DNA of 64,000 nt from Sinonovacula constricta. Taxonomy: Eukaryota > Mollusca > Bivalvia > Cardiida > Solecurtidae. Shown piece after piece: positions 26,842-38,104 of this stretch (positions are counted from its first letter, which is position 1; each line of letters starts with the position of its first letter). The stretch covers positions 65,387,547-65,451,546 of the forward strand of contig CM017561.1 of assembly GCA_007844125.1 (NCBI GenBank), read 5' to 3'. The position numbers were made by a program, and so were the translations under genes. The notes beneath the pieces are model-generated. The model saw only the letters and a list, made by a program, of their open reading frames with translations, had not been told where the DNA came from and did no database searches.

Positions 26842-27280
26842 AATCGGAACACCTCGGGTAATTCACGAATCATCTCCCGGATGTATTTAGGGAGTCGGAT
26901 CACCTCGACAATTTCCCTAAATGGGACTTATTTTTTGACAGAAGGTCAAAACAAAGATGGCAGCTCGGATGACAGCTCACTATAGTACGAGGCCAGTTAA
27001 ACTTCAATTTGTGGATGCTTCAATTATAAATAATCCAAGTTTAATTTACAAAGCGCAGCAAACAAAACAGCTGTCAAACGACGCCATTGTTTATGTTTTA
27101 TGCGAAGTACATTTTAGGCATTTTCTTTCGACTTCCGTTGAACAAAACGATCGTGATTTCTTTAAGCATCATTGCATCAGATACATCCAAAGGATGATTG
27201 TCCCGAGGACGGAATTACCCGAGGAGTTCAGATTGGAACATCTCGGATAATTCACGAATCATCGCTCGGATTTTGATGGG
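26842..27280. mobile_element. MITE family A copy, opposite orientation
   Basis: Begins AATCGGAACACCTCGGGTAA at 26842 and closes at about 27234 with CCCGAGGAGTTCAGATT; a further terminal fragment follows to about 27280. Relative to the 5.8- and 35.4-kb copies it is inverted. It holds the longest intact version of the frame shared by this family (26957-27250, 97 codons). Confidence 0.8.
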
Positions 27281-27477
27281 AAAACCCTGCGAAAATACAC
27301 GTGTTGGTGCGTATGACGTCATCAAAACAACAAAGATAAATGATTTGTTATTTCTACTAAAATGCAGTAACAGTTGTATATCTAACGAGATGTGAACAAT
27401 AAAAGAGATAAATGAAGTTTTCTAGGACGAAATAATCCCATATAATCCTATCGATTTTTTAATAACTTTTTTGGCGT

Positions 27478-27586
27478 ATTCTTCTTCCGGCGAACAAAAC
27501 GATTGCGATTTCGTATGTATTATTCACCAGATACTTCCGAGGGATGATTAACCCGAGGACAGAATTACCCGAGGAGTTCCGATTGT
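27478..27586. mobile_element. MITE family A end fragment
   Basis: CTTCCGGCGAACAAAACGAT through GAATTACCCGAGGAGTTCCG matches the terminal ~110 bp of family A. The remainder is missing. Confidence 0.75.
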
Positions 27587-28246
27587 CACACGTTTCTGAG
27601 AGGTGTCGCTTGCGATCACGTTCAGAGTTATGAGAAAAGCTGTATTTTGGAGGCACGAACAATTGGCACTGCACGACCTTTACTACTCGTGGCAAGTATT
27701 TACGCCTGTGAAAAGGTGGTTCAAATACAGAAACAAATATGCATTTCGAAGGGGACTCGATGCGTCACTTTTTCATTTATGCTTCAAATGTTAACATTAA
27801 CATTGTAATCTGTTTAAAGTAGATATTCAAGAGGTTATATTGTGCAATGCAACTATACATGAAATGCAGATTTATGCATAAATAGCACCCTACAGGATTA
27901 TCACTCAGTGAATATAGGAAAAGGTAGAAAGGAGAGAGCAAAATATAAGAACGAGCGTTCCACTTACTATGCATTATATATTTTTCGATATCTCGCCATA
28001 TGCGGCTCTATACCAGGTTGTGGAATAGGTCATTCTTTACATCTCAACATCACAGTCTAAAGTTGCTGCACAAGTTCGGAAAAGAAAGGTGCACTCGAGA
28101 TTTAGATGCAAATCCCACGGGTGTAGTATTTATGAAATAAAAAACTGGGAATTCATCTTGAACATCTTGGTCTTTAAGAAGAAATATATAGGATCGTTTT
28201 GTATGCTGTCCTCTTGTTTGCAACTCACTATAGTCTCTTATCACAG

Positions 28247-28436
28247 GACACGGCCACTTTTTCCTACGATGGCCTTCCTAGAGAGAAAGACAGTGAAGAT
28301 ACCAACAGCTCTCCCGAGCTGGGACACTCGATTAGTGACGTCACAAGTCACGTGACTGTTGACGACACAATCGGCCTGGTGATGTCAGAAAGCGCATCTG
28401 TTTGTCGTATTTGTCAAGAAGGCCCAGATACCTCAG
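28247..28436 (+). CDS. MARCH-like gene, exon with first RING-CH cysteines
   Basis: Acceptor TTATCACAG ends at 28246 and donor CTCAG|GTACAT follows 28436; the exon ends in phase 1. It encodes an acidic, Ser/Thr-rich leader, then SASVCRICQEGPDTS with the first zinc-ligand pair. No upstream coding exon was identified. Confidence 0.8.
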
Positions 28437-31400
28437 GTACATTATCATGGTTTCTGAATTTGACACCAATTGCAAAATTTATATTCAACTTCATTTCAAT
28501 AGTTCAGTAAAAATCTGTACAACATATTTCGAAAATTGATGGTGTTCAAAGACATGTCTACGACTGAAAAGGGGATTTATATTCATAAGAAATTGTACAT
28601 GTAGTTCTATGTACAATTTTTCAATAAGTGTTGTTTAAACTATATTTACGAATAAAAACCTTAGCCGAATCCTGCGTTGTAAGTATTACACTCACACACC
28701 ATGTACTCGAAACAAAACAAAAAACACTATCAAAGCTGTTTTGGACATACTTTAAAATACTTTTACACCATCCTGTCGTGCTGTGACGTATCCACAGTCC
28801 TCCCTTGTCCTTTGAGTTCCGAATCATTCATGATCGATAGTAGTGTAATAACACAGAAAATCACATTCGGAGAACTTCTGCTATTTCCTCTTCTACGAAG
28901 TCGATTTTCAGACACAACGTTACAAAATTACGGAACTACTTTTTTTTGTTAGGTGAGAACTTGGGCTCCTGCCAATGTCTGTGTAAGGGTAATCTGGCCA
29001 GAGTTCATCGGAGCTGTCTGGTGGAGTGGGTGGAGTATAGAGGATCTATTCGCTGTGAGATCTGTGGCGGCACCTTCTCGGATATACCCGCACCCCCTCA
29101 AGGACGCTTAGGAGTAAACCAACAAGATGTAGGACATTGCATGTACACTTTTTTTTATAAAAAAGTTATATTTTAAGGAAGTTTGCTTTAACAAGTTACC
29201 CAACTTACAATAAAAGTAATATAGTCAAACATGCAATTCACAATTTCTATTACAGTAAATAATTCACATTAAATCCAACTTAGAGAAAATAAGTTTACTT
29301 AATATTTTTATTCCTATTCTGGCCTTACATCTAGTAACAACAGTGTCCTGTGGACTTCCCCTTTGCGAGTTTTTTTATTGTTTAGCTTTTTAATCTTTAG
29401 TAGTTGCAAAAAAACTTTGCTTTAGGAGCAGCTCTGATAGACAGGCCCAATATATGCATGAAACAAAGCTATGCACTCTCATTTATTGTTGTTACTGCCG
29501 TTTTTAGATATAATTGCCTTAAATGGCTTTATTTGTATGTTATGGAACATCAGTTGGAATGATACTTCTTCTGATAGTTTTTGTCCGCCTTTTTATGTTC
29601 TAAATAATGATGCACTAAAATCTATGTATAAAATATTAAAATGAAACCAAATCCATGTTTGTTATGCTCAAGGCGTTTAATCGTTATTTTCATTAAAAAC
29701 AACATGAAATAAATGGATGTTTTTCATAAAAGCATATCCGAGAAAGATTGGACCTATCCTACAAGAGCGAGTAAAAAATAACAAGCTGATACAAAGCATG
29801 AAAGTCTCCGGAAAGTCGGAAAAGATAAAAATATAAAGTAATATAGGATGTACAATTTTGAAGAGGTACAAATTCACAAACGTCCGCATTTTCTCTGAAA
29901 TCTTTACAGTTTGTGGTGTGTCACAGAATATTTATTAATATTTGTATGACAGAATTTTCATTTTCACAGCAAATATCCATAAGCAATATTCTTTTAATGC
30001 AATAGTGGAAACATAAAGTTCAAATATTTAAAAAAAAATTGAATACCTTTGAATACCCAGGATATGTACACATATATCTATAAAAGTGTTCGTTAGAAAT
30101 GTGTGCTAGTGCAGTCAGTCCAAATCTAGAAATACGACAGTAACAGGGGGATGGGGGCGGGTCGGGGAAGGGGAGAGAAAACATTTTATTTCCGGCCACC
30201 CCGTACGCCCAAGAAATGTTTAAACATTAATATGACATTGAAGAGATTGCTGTAAAATAAGTGTGGTCCTGCAACACGTACACACGAATTTGACAATTGC
30301 AAAATGTGTTATCTTGTTATTTTTCATAGTTCTCTCGTTATTTTTATCGTTTACATAGAAGTTCTTTAAAGGTGGTATCCGACAGGTTGCCTATATCAAA
30401 TACTTATAACAATTCTGAACACAGTCTCAAATGTTAGAATTTACGAAACGTGCAATAAATCGCTGGTAATATATATTTTTATAAATAGGCACATTGGGGA
30501 TTTCTGCTAAAAATAGACATATACGTCATAGCAAATTACCCGGACGATGATATAACGTTATCTAGAATATAAGCGGTAACTTGGTTGTCTTTTACTAGTT
30601 TAAAAATAACTAAAAGCGTGGCTCAGGCGCGTATCTGGGCGGTTTTTGAAGTTACGCACAATTACAAGGGAAATAACCTTTGTAGTAATACTTTTGAATA
30701 TATTCGGTTCTTTCTAATGAAAAACAGGTAAAATGCGGACATGCGAGGAACTTAACGCAAAATATAAACGATCTTTTCAACTTGAATGGCGTGGTAATAA
30801 GATTTTATAACATAGAAACTGGGGAAATAAAATATATCATTCCTATCCCGGGAAAGGTAGGCCTATCGATATTCTTAGTGTTTTTGGTACTTTTAGATTT
30901 TCCGAACGGAGGTTACGCACGTGCGTAAAGTGCGTAATGGCAGAAACGCGCCTGGCGTGGCTCAGATAGGAAATACATGTTTGAAATCACAATTGGGATG
31001 TTATGCTTTCTCTTTTCATATAACTATAGGGCATCAATAAACAGCGTTTCTCGAAATCTTTTTAGGTAACAATAATTTATTTGGTTATTTGAGAAATAAA
31101 ATTTCCAAGGTGTTGTAATGCTAAAATAGAATGTTTATTTCCATTAAAGCTGCGACGTCACTCAACAGACATTTCCAAAACCAGTTATAATTAGGGATGT
31201 AGGCGACCCAACAAAATGTAATAGTAATGCAATCAATTACATACTCTGCAAACGTACAAGTTAGTAGACTTTATAAAACTAGTTGGGTCTCGACAATAAT
31301 AGCACAGAGAACACATACAATTTATTATATATGAAAGAGTGTAAGTACAGAGAATGTTCAGTACCAGTGAAACAGAAAGAAATTACACATTTACAAAAGT

Positions 31401-32310
31401 TAACAGAAACATGACTTATAATTTTAGAACATTCGACGAAACATTCTCCCTCTGCATAATTGCGAGGGATCGGCCATTATTCCCCCAATAGAATTGGCTA
31501 TTTCAAATGGCAATCTCGATTAAGACCGGCATAAGCAGTTAATTCTAATATTTCATTCATTGACACGCTGTTTTCTTCCCAGCTGGCGAGGATGATGATG
31601 TTATTGACAATCCCTTAGGACCTTTTTCTAGATGCAATATTTTTTTTTTATTTTGCTATTAAATCTTTGGAACTGTTTCGTCTATACATCTATACAAGAA
31701 ACATTTTTACAGACGTTACAGAAGTTTGTCGTTGAGGGCAAGTAACAAAATAGCTGATATCAGGACATCAGTTAGGGTCGAGGTCTTTAAAGTTGCATTG
31801 GTCTTTATTTCAAGATGCAAGTTAGAAATTCAATTACACCGCGGAAAGGGATGGTACACTCTTTATCCGAAGTGTTCAAAGTGTATTTTTGTCTGTTTTC
31901 AGGCTCTGGATGCCTTACGTCATCAGCTATCTCGCTACCAACCACTTTCTCGCCGAAAACGGACTGCCATAGGGGGCGTCATCGTCTTCCTTTTGTTGGT
32001 TACCGGCGTCACAGCCGTTATTACTTTTGGCGCAGGCAGACAATTTGAAGACACCAATTCGGACCCTTGGGCGTCTGAGGGCGATTTAGACCGAGCACAT
32101 ATTGTATTTTCTATATGCGTGGCGTTTTTATTTTTCTGTGTGACGATGACGATCGGGCTTCTTTTGTTGTGGGGCGTGCTTGAATGCTATCTGTACTCAC
32201 GCAGACAAAGAATCATGCGTCGCGCAGCCGAACGAATTTTAGAAGAGGCATTGGCACAACGTCCTGAGGCACAGCGTCCTGAGACTTCTCGTAATCAAAC
32301 TGAATTGTAA
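28247..32310 (+). CDS. MARCH-type RING-CH membrane E3 ubiquitin ligase (gene span)
   Basis: Three exons, 28247-28436, 28953-29113 and 31903-32310, join with matching phases and encode 252 residues from the first visible exon edge. An N-terminal RING-CH domain shows C4HC3 spacing: CRIC, then CLC, seven residues, HRSC, twelve residues, CEIC. After it come two hydrophobic segments, as in MARCH2/MARCH3-like ligases, which sit in endosomal or plasma membranes and ubiquitinate membrane proteins. Exon 1 begins at an acceptor (TTATCACAG), so either an upstream coding exon exists or translation starts at the in-frame ATG at 28382 (MSESAS), giving 207 residues. The C-terminal tail repeats AQRPE and ends NQTEL. 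The subfamily is inferred from layout only. Confidence 0.85.
28953..29113 (+). CDS. MARCH-like gene, exon with remainder of RING-CH
   Basis: The acceptor T-run plus GTTAG ends at 28952; the donor GGA|GTAAAC follows 29113 in phase 0. Encodes GENLGSC, CLCKGNLARVHRSC and CEICGG, completing the C4HC3 ligand set. A second in-phase donor (GAT|GTAGGA, after 29128) would add five residues and is weaker. Confidence 0.82.
30366..31130. mobile_element. MITE family B copy, interrupted by a younger MITE
   Basis: The left end TTAAAGGTGGTATCCGACAG sits at 30366. The landmarks ATTTCTGCTAAAAATAGAC, CCGGACGATGATATAACG and GGTTGTCTT lie before the interruption; CTCAGATAGGAAATACATG, AGGGCATCAATAAACAG and TTTGGTTATTTGAG lie after it. 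The right terminus is not well preserved. Confidence 0.7.
30624..30954. mobile_element. 331-bp hAT-type MITE with 8-bp target duplication
   Basis: Ends are CAGGCGCGTATCTG (left) and the inverse of CAGGCGCGTTTCTG (right), 13 of 14 matching. GCGTGGCT flanks both sides exactly (30616-30623 and 30955-30962). An 8-bp duplication with CAG-type termini is the hAT signature. No coding capacity. Confidence 0.9.
31903..32310 (+). CDS. MARCH-like gene, last exon with two membrane segments
   Basis: Acceptor GTCTGTTTTCAG ends at 31902; reads ALDALRHQLSRYQPLS in phase 0, then a basic RRKR, a first membrane segment (AIGGVIVFLLLV onward), an acidic loop, a second membrane segment (IVFSICVAFLFF onward) and a basic, Glu-rich tail to the TAA at 32308-32310. 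A damaged copy of this exon lies at 37.2 kb. Confidence 0.85.
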   Translation, partial: ALDALRHQLSRYQPLSRRKRTAIGGVIVFLLLVTGVTAVITFGAGRQFEDTNSDPWASEGDLDRAHIVFSICVAFLFFCVTMTIGLLLLWGVLECYLYSRRQRIMRRAAERILEEALAQRPEAQRPETSRNQTEL

Positions 32311-32342
32311 AATTATTTGGAATGTGTTCATGAATTATTATG

Positions 32343-32348
32343 AATAAA
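32343..32348 (+). terminator. Candidate poly(A) signal of MARCH-like gene
   Basis: AATAAA 33 bases after the stop codon. Others occur further on, so the real cleavage site is uncertain. Confidence 0.4.
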
Positions 32349-33424
32349 ATGATGCATCCTGGAAGTGGCGGTTAATACATAAATATGGAGTTCAGATGTT
32401 CCATACAATGACAAATATTCACCCGGTTAATGTTCTTAATTTTCGCGGTAAAATGAAAACATTTGACTCCACCTCAGTGTTTTTGATGCATATATTAATT
32501 AATAAGTAACAACATTCTGACGAAACACTAACAAAAATATTATTTGATTTCAATTATTAGAAGTTCTCAGTATGCATCTTAAAGGCAAGTCAATCTTGAA
32601 AAGTTGTAGTAATACCACATGGGCTCACTTGGGGATTTTTTTGAGATTTAAATATTTCAAATTCACGACCAATATATTTTGTTATCCTGTGGTATTAATA
32701 ATAACACTCTGGTTATTTTCTTCTGAGTTGATATTTTGATTCCCATAAAAGGATCAGACATCACTTTCAACTTATGGATCTAATCCGTTTTCTCTCAGAC
32801 GAGGAACAAATAATGACATACAGACATACAACTCTATGACAGTAAAACATTTATACACATACACATATTGGATTCAGTCAAAGATGTTGCTGTTATTTTG
32901 TTGTTTGCATTTAAGTCAACTCTTAGTTTTAAAAAAAATCCAGTGTAGATATCTTTCAAGTACTAGTCGCACCTTCACGATTTGCAATGTCCAGTAAAGT
33001 GGAGAATGACCCCATACAGTTTTTCAGCACCCCCCCCCCTCCCAATCCCCCCGCCCCCGCTTCATGCCGATGTATGTCAAATGAAAGACTTTTCCCTCCC
33101 AGCCGCCCTAAACTCGAGCCTACGAGGGGATGGACTTAGAGATTACCACATTCTTGCCTTTAGGTATGGCGATAGTTGTTTTTTCTTTAAAGTGTTTACA
33201 CGATGTCATAAAATACTAAATCTGAATTTTCATAATTTTCTTCTATTTTAGACACAAAATAGATTTCCGATAAATATGCCCTTCAAATAAAAAAAACCTT
33301 TTTAGTGACACTTTGAGACCGATTTAAATGTATTCAACAGTTTTCCAAAAGTAAAACCATGTTAACATCCATGCTCTTTCCATGCGTTTGTAGTCAAGCA
33401 GTGCTAATTTCTTGTGGGGGTTCC
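32349..33424. other. Intergenic; C-rich tract near 33030-33060
   Basis: Only a low-complexity CCCCCCCCCTCCC tract stands out; no gene recognised. Confidence 0.45.
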
Positions 33425-33887
33425 TTAAAGGTGGGTTCCGATAGTCTGGACCAAGTTTTTGTCCCCTACACAACCAAATAATTATTCTTACCTGAAAGGA
33501 TCCCATGAAATGCTGTTTATTAATATCCTACATCTATGTGAAAAACTAAAAAGTAACAACTGACTCGTCATTACATACTAGTATGTCCTCTGTGCCACGC
33601 TACACAGTTACACGCTACACAGCTATTTTTAGACTAAGTAAACCACGTGACCACTCACTGTTGAGGTCATGTTACATCATTATCCGGGTAATCCACTCTG
33701 ACGTTGATATCTTTTTTAGCAGAACACCCCATTATGCTTACTAATAGATTTGGAAAGGACGAATATTTAGAGAGATTTAATTTACGATTTGTACTGTCTG
33801 TCAATTGAAGTAATGTTCAAATTCGTCTTCACTTACACTAAACTATGAGTTACATGTATTTAACAAACTGAAGGATGTCACCTTTAA
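33425..33887. mobile_element. MITE family B copy, both ends present
   Basis: Left end TTAAAGGTGGGTTCCGATAG at 33425, right end CTGAAGGATGTCACCTTTAA finishing at 33887. The body carries AAATGCTGTTTATTAATATC, CACGTGACCACTCA and TTACATCATTATCCGGGTAA. Confidence 0.8.
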
Positions 33888-35139
33888 TTTACTTATATAT
33901 GACGTGTGTATGAGTCTCATGTAAATTCTTAATTTACCTGTGTCTTAAATGGGTATAACATTATTTTAGAATATATGATTTAAAAGTTATAGGTCTCCCA
34001 CATATACTGGAATTGTAAAAAAACAACAAACGGTCATTACATCTGACAACAACATTGCACCCTTAAGCATCATTGTTTCTCTGATGATCTTTTCTAAAAA
34101 AAAAAAATTGAGTGAAAGACTTTTTTCATGATATTACGGTTTTCATTTCGTTGAAGATTTTCATTCGCATTTAGAAAAAAAATGTGACAATGCCTACCGG
34201 TCAAATCCATTCATCACAAAATAATAAGATATTCTTATGGTGTTTGCTCAGCGAACTGTCTTTTTTGCCGCCTCCACACCATTATAGCAATTACCTTAAT
34301 GGGTATTTTAGACCAATCTTCATTCTTGTGCCTTTGTAATATGGGTATCATACAGCTAAAGCTATAACCTGAAAGGGTTGCCGCGGCCGTTTCTTAATAC
34401 GAAATAAATTGATATTTTCAGTGAATTAGAATTTTTACACTTCTATGAGCCATTGCGTTTGATTGAGATCGCGCTTCAAGTTTTAAATTAGTTTTTACTT
34501 TATTTTACTGTGACGCTGTGGGTGAATATATTCGACATGATGATTTTTGCGCGGATTCTCCTCATAGGCGGTGACGTTTTGATTAATTTTCCTCATAAGA
34601 TAAATATGTCCTATTTTCTGAAAACATTTCTCCTTGTTCTAGAGTTTTTTTTTAGCTTTTTTGTTTGTTGTTTATTTATAATGTCGTGTTGGCATTCAAG
34701 CTCAAAACATCAAGACATGACATTAAATGCGTGTACGAATTAAGATTTCTTCTTGCTCTGTTTGCATAAAACATTGCGCGGGTAACAATGAGCGGCATAA
34801 TAGGTCGAAATGGGGAATACACATTCGAACAGAAAGCTAGCTATCTAATATTCCTCACATAATCTTACACAATGTTTGCAATGTCTCCAACATTCGATTG
34901 ATGCTTATTTGATATACATACGAGCTATATATAGGCCTAAAGCAAAGATTGTGACGACGTTGCGATCGCTCTCAGGCTCTCGGCAAGCCTTGCAATTTAC
35001 ATTTGTGTCAGCCTCGTGTGAACACATTTTCTTTGTTCAACACTAACCTAGTATTTTATATTATTATTATTGGTAGTAGTAGTAGTATATATAGCGACCA
35101 TGAAGGAGCGAATACAAGAATACAAATCATTAAGCATAA
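33888..35139. other. Intergenic, no gene recognised
   Basis: AT-rich; a 77-residue Phe-rich frame at 34510 looks like chance. A short TAGTAGTAG run lies near 35073. Confidence 0.45.
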
Positions 35140-35290
35140 AAAACTTTAGCGAGCATATAAAACATAAACGAGCATATAAAACTTTAGCGAGCATATAAAG
35201 CATTAACGAGCATATAAAATATTAACGAGCATTTAAAACATTAACGAGCATATAAAACTTCAGCGAGGATATACAACATTAACGAGTCAG
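35140..35290. repeat. ~20-bp tandem repeat, seven to eight copies
   Basis: Imperfect copies of CATTAACGAGCATATAAAA, with ACTTTAGCGAGC variants. Confidence 0.85.
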
Positions 35291-35419
35291 AGCGAGCAAA
35301 AAGCATGAATGGGAATGTACCAAACGTTGACGATCAGTCAGAATCAACAACAAGCTAAATAGACCATTCACGAATATTCAAGTCCGTTAATTAGCGTAAG
35401 ACAATAGCATACATCATGC

Positions 35420-36190
35420 AATCGGAATTCCTCGGGTAATGCCGTCTTTGGGACACTCATACCTCGGATGTATCTAGTGCAATGATACTTAAAGAAATCA
35501 CGATCGTTTTGTTCGCCGGAAGTCGGAAGAAGATGCTTAAAATAAACAATGGCGTCGTTTGACAGCTGTTTTGTTTGCTGCGCTTTGTAAATTAAACTTG
35601 GACGATTTAAATTTGAAGCAGCCACATATTGAAGTTTAACTGGCATCGTACTATAGTGAGCTGTCATCCGAGCTGCCATCTTTGTTTTGACCTTCTGTCA
35701 CAAAATAAGTCCCATTAAGAAAAATGGCCGAGGTGATCCGACTACCTACATAGATCCGAGAGCAATCGGAACTCCTCGGGTAATTCCGTCCTCGGGACAA
35801 TCATCCCTCGGATGTAACTGGTGCAATAATATTAATGAAATCACGATCGTTTTGTTCGCCGGAAGTCGGAAGAATATGCCTAAGTAGTTCGCACAAAACA
35901 TAAACACTGCCATCGTTTGACAGCTGCGTGTCTCCTGCGCCTGGTAAATTAAAATGAGATGATTTAAATTCGATGCCGCCACAAATAAAAGTTTTACTGG
36001 CATCGTCCTGTAGTGAGCTGTCACCCGAGCTGCCATCTTTGTTTTGACTTGTGTCTCAAAAGAAGTCCCATTTAGATAAGGGACCGAGGTGGTCCGACTA
36101 CCTACATACATCCGAGAGATAATTCGTGAATTATCCGTGGTGTTCCGATTGATCCGAGAGATGATTCGTGAATTATCCGAGATGTTCCGA
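35420..36190. mobile_element. MITE family A, two head-to-tail copies
   Basis: One copy runs 35420 to about 35758 and the next starts at 35764 (AATCGGAACTCCTCGGGTAA) and ends at 36150 with GTGTTCCGATT. The last ~40 bp (GATCCGAGAGATGATTCGTG and following) are then repeated to about 36190. Both carry the family's shared open frame on the minus strand, one as 103 codons (35368-35679) and one as 121 codons (35746-36111, longer at the N-terminus). Confidence 0.82.
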
Positions 36191-37205
36191 TTGATACATC
36201 ATGCTGTAAATAGTGTAACAGGGACATGTAATCAGTTACTATAATATATATGATAACCATGTTGACGAAATAAACATAATAGTATAACTAAGTGTATTTA
36301 TTAGGTTCTTTGACAAAACTTCAACCATCGAAACAAGCGCGTGGAATTTTTCTAATGTTTGTATTATTTAACTGTATTGTTTGGAGTTTAAGTAGATCGT
36401 ATAAAACAAATTAGCATTGGGTTTAAAGATCGGAATCTAGTTTTTCACACTTAAATGTTTTAATATGACATGGCATTTATTGTGTCGTGGTAGCCAAAGG
36501 CGGCAGTATTTTAATACGACATCACGAACATTATTTTATGCGCGAAATGGCGTTCCAATTTAATGTAAATTTTACTGATTTTTACCATTTTCCCTTACTT
36601 ATTTGTTCTAAATAATGGCACAATAAACTCCCTCTCTCTCTCTCTCTCTATCAAACTAAATCGACGTTGCTCAAGGCTTTGATATTTCCTTTAAATAATG
36701 GACTAAATGGATTATATCTTTGAAATGATATCCTAGAGACTTTAAACCTACTCTACATTAACAGTGCTAACTTGCCAGTAATATGGAAATGGTAATGAGT
36801 TCGATCAAATACCATGTTGACCAGCATACAAATATGTCAATAAAGAATGTAAGAAAAGCACTACAATTTATTATATACATTGTGATTAGACAGGCGTTCA
36901 AAGAAGACTCCTTGTCGGTGCAACAGAAGGGATCACACAGGATAAGCAGACTTTTAAAAACTATTGAGGGCAGAAAATATAACAGAAAGAACACTGTACT
37001 TGTTAGACAATTAGTATGAATGTTGTGTTGTACCGTTTCATGTATTGATACTCTATTTCTTCAAAGCTGTTGAGAAAGATAAGATAATGAACACGCCACT
37101 TAGATCCCTACATGGTGGTCTTAAGTTATATGGTTACATACAAATCTATTTCATTACAACAAACATACTTAAACAAAAATAAAATATGCTTATCTCGTCT
37201 TCTGT
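36191..37205. other. Intergenic; (CT)n at 36631-36648
   Basis: A CTCTCTCT run is the only clear repeat. A 78-residue plus-strand frame (36783-37019) has ordinary composition but no recognised domain; I do not call it a gene. Confidence 0.4.
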
Positions 37206-37445
37206 AGTTGTACAAAGTAGTTACTTGCCTCTGTTTGCAGGCTCTGGAGACCTTAAGCCATCACGCTAACAGCCGCTTTCTTGCCAAAAAGTTGTTTCTA
37301 ATTACCGGCGTCAAAGCCGCTATCACTTTTGGCGCCAACAGACAATTTGAATAAACCAATTCGGACCCTCCGGCAATTTAGTCAAATCATATATTGTATT
37401 CTAAATATGTATGAAGTCTTTATATTCTTGTCACGTTGATGTTGA
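37206..37445 (+). pseudogene. Decayed copy of MARCH last exon
   Basis: From TACAAAGTAGTT through the acceptor CTGTTTGCAG (ends 37240) and GCTCTGGAGACCTTAAGCCA onward, this matches the functional exon at 31903 and its preceding intron. The reading ALETLSHHAN, then ITGVKAAITFGANRQFE, parallels the functional exon, but the first membrane segment has lost about ten codons and TAA follows QFE. Later similarity (CATATTGTATT) fades by about 37445. Because intron sequence is included, this arose by DNA duplication, not retroposition. RING exons were not found nearby. Confidence 0.85.
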
Positions 37446-38104
37446 AAGTTTACAAACAGTGTATAAAGGTTAAAACTATTAAAGAAAAAAGTAAGCGTGA
37501 AACCAAACATGGCTGTCTGCGTGAAGTCGTATTACGCCAAGGCTTGGCCGCTCGGCGTAGAATTATTTTCTCCGTCTGCTATTAACGATTTATAGTGTTA
37601 TTTTCACCTTGCTCACGACAAGACAGAGGCCAAATGAAATCTGATAAATAATGAAATGTCAGAATCATGGAAAATGCCCATAAACATGATTTTGTGCAGT
37701 ATTGGCGCCCATGTAGTGCACTGCTAGTTTACGAGAAAATGTACTAGATATTCGACATATTGTGTGCTTACATATCATTGAATGAACTAGGAAATGCATA
37801 TTTCTTTATCTTGATGGACTTTTGAAACCACGTGCAACGACTGATCAAAACATGCTATTACAATTACTTTATTTTTTCGGAGCTGTCAAATGTAATCAAT
37901 TGACCATGTGCCATTGAATCGCATTCTCTGGTTTGCCCGGTCGTGGTGAACTGTTTTTTTTCAAGGGCTAAGTCGATCGTTCAACTGATTGACACTTCAA
38001 TGCATCTTTCATTCTCAAGTTGAATGTCTTCTTACCATAGATGATCCTAATCATGCAAGCTTACAACATAACCCAAGTGTTTATAACACATGGCCTTGAA
38101 ATTC
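37446..38104. other. Intergenic, no gene recognised
   Basis: Nothing identified between the MARCH exon copy and the satellite. Confidence 0.45.

Larger units (their letters stand above)
29114..31902 (+). other. MARCH-like gene, second visible intron (2.8 kb)
   Basis: No coding sequence seen. It carries a G-rich tract (about 30145-30178) and a family B MITE with a nested hAT-type MITE (30366-31130). Confidence 0.7.

Noticed and set aside
34510..34743. 77-codon Phe-rich frame resembling a membrane protein
   Set aside because: Hydrophobicity follows from T-rich DNA; there is no other support.
36783..37019. 78-codon plus-strand frame next to the MARCH exon copy
   Set aside because: No domain, no homology to MARCH exons that I can see and no splice support.
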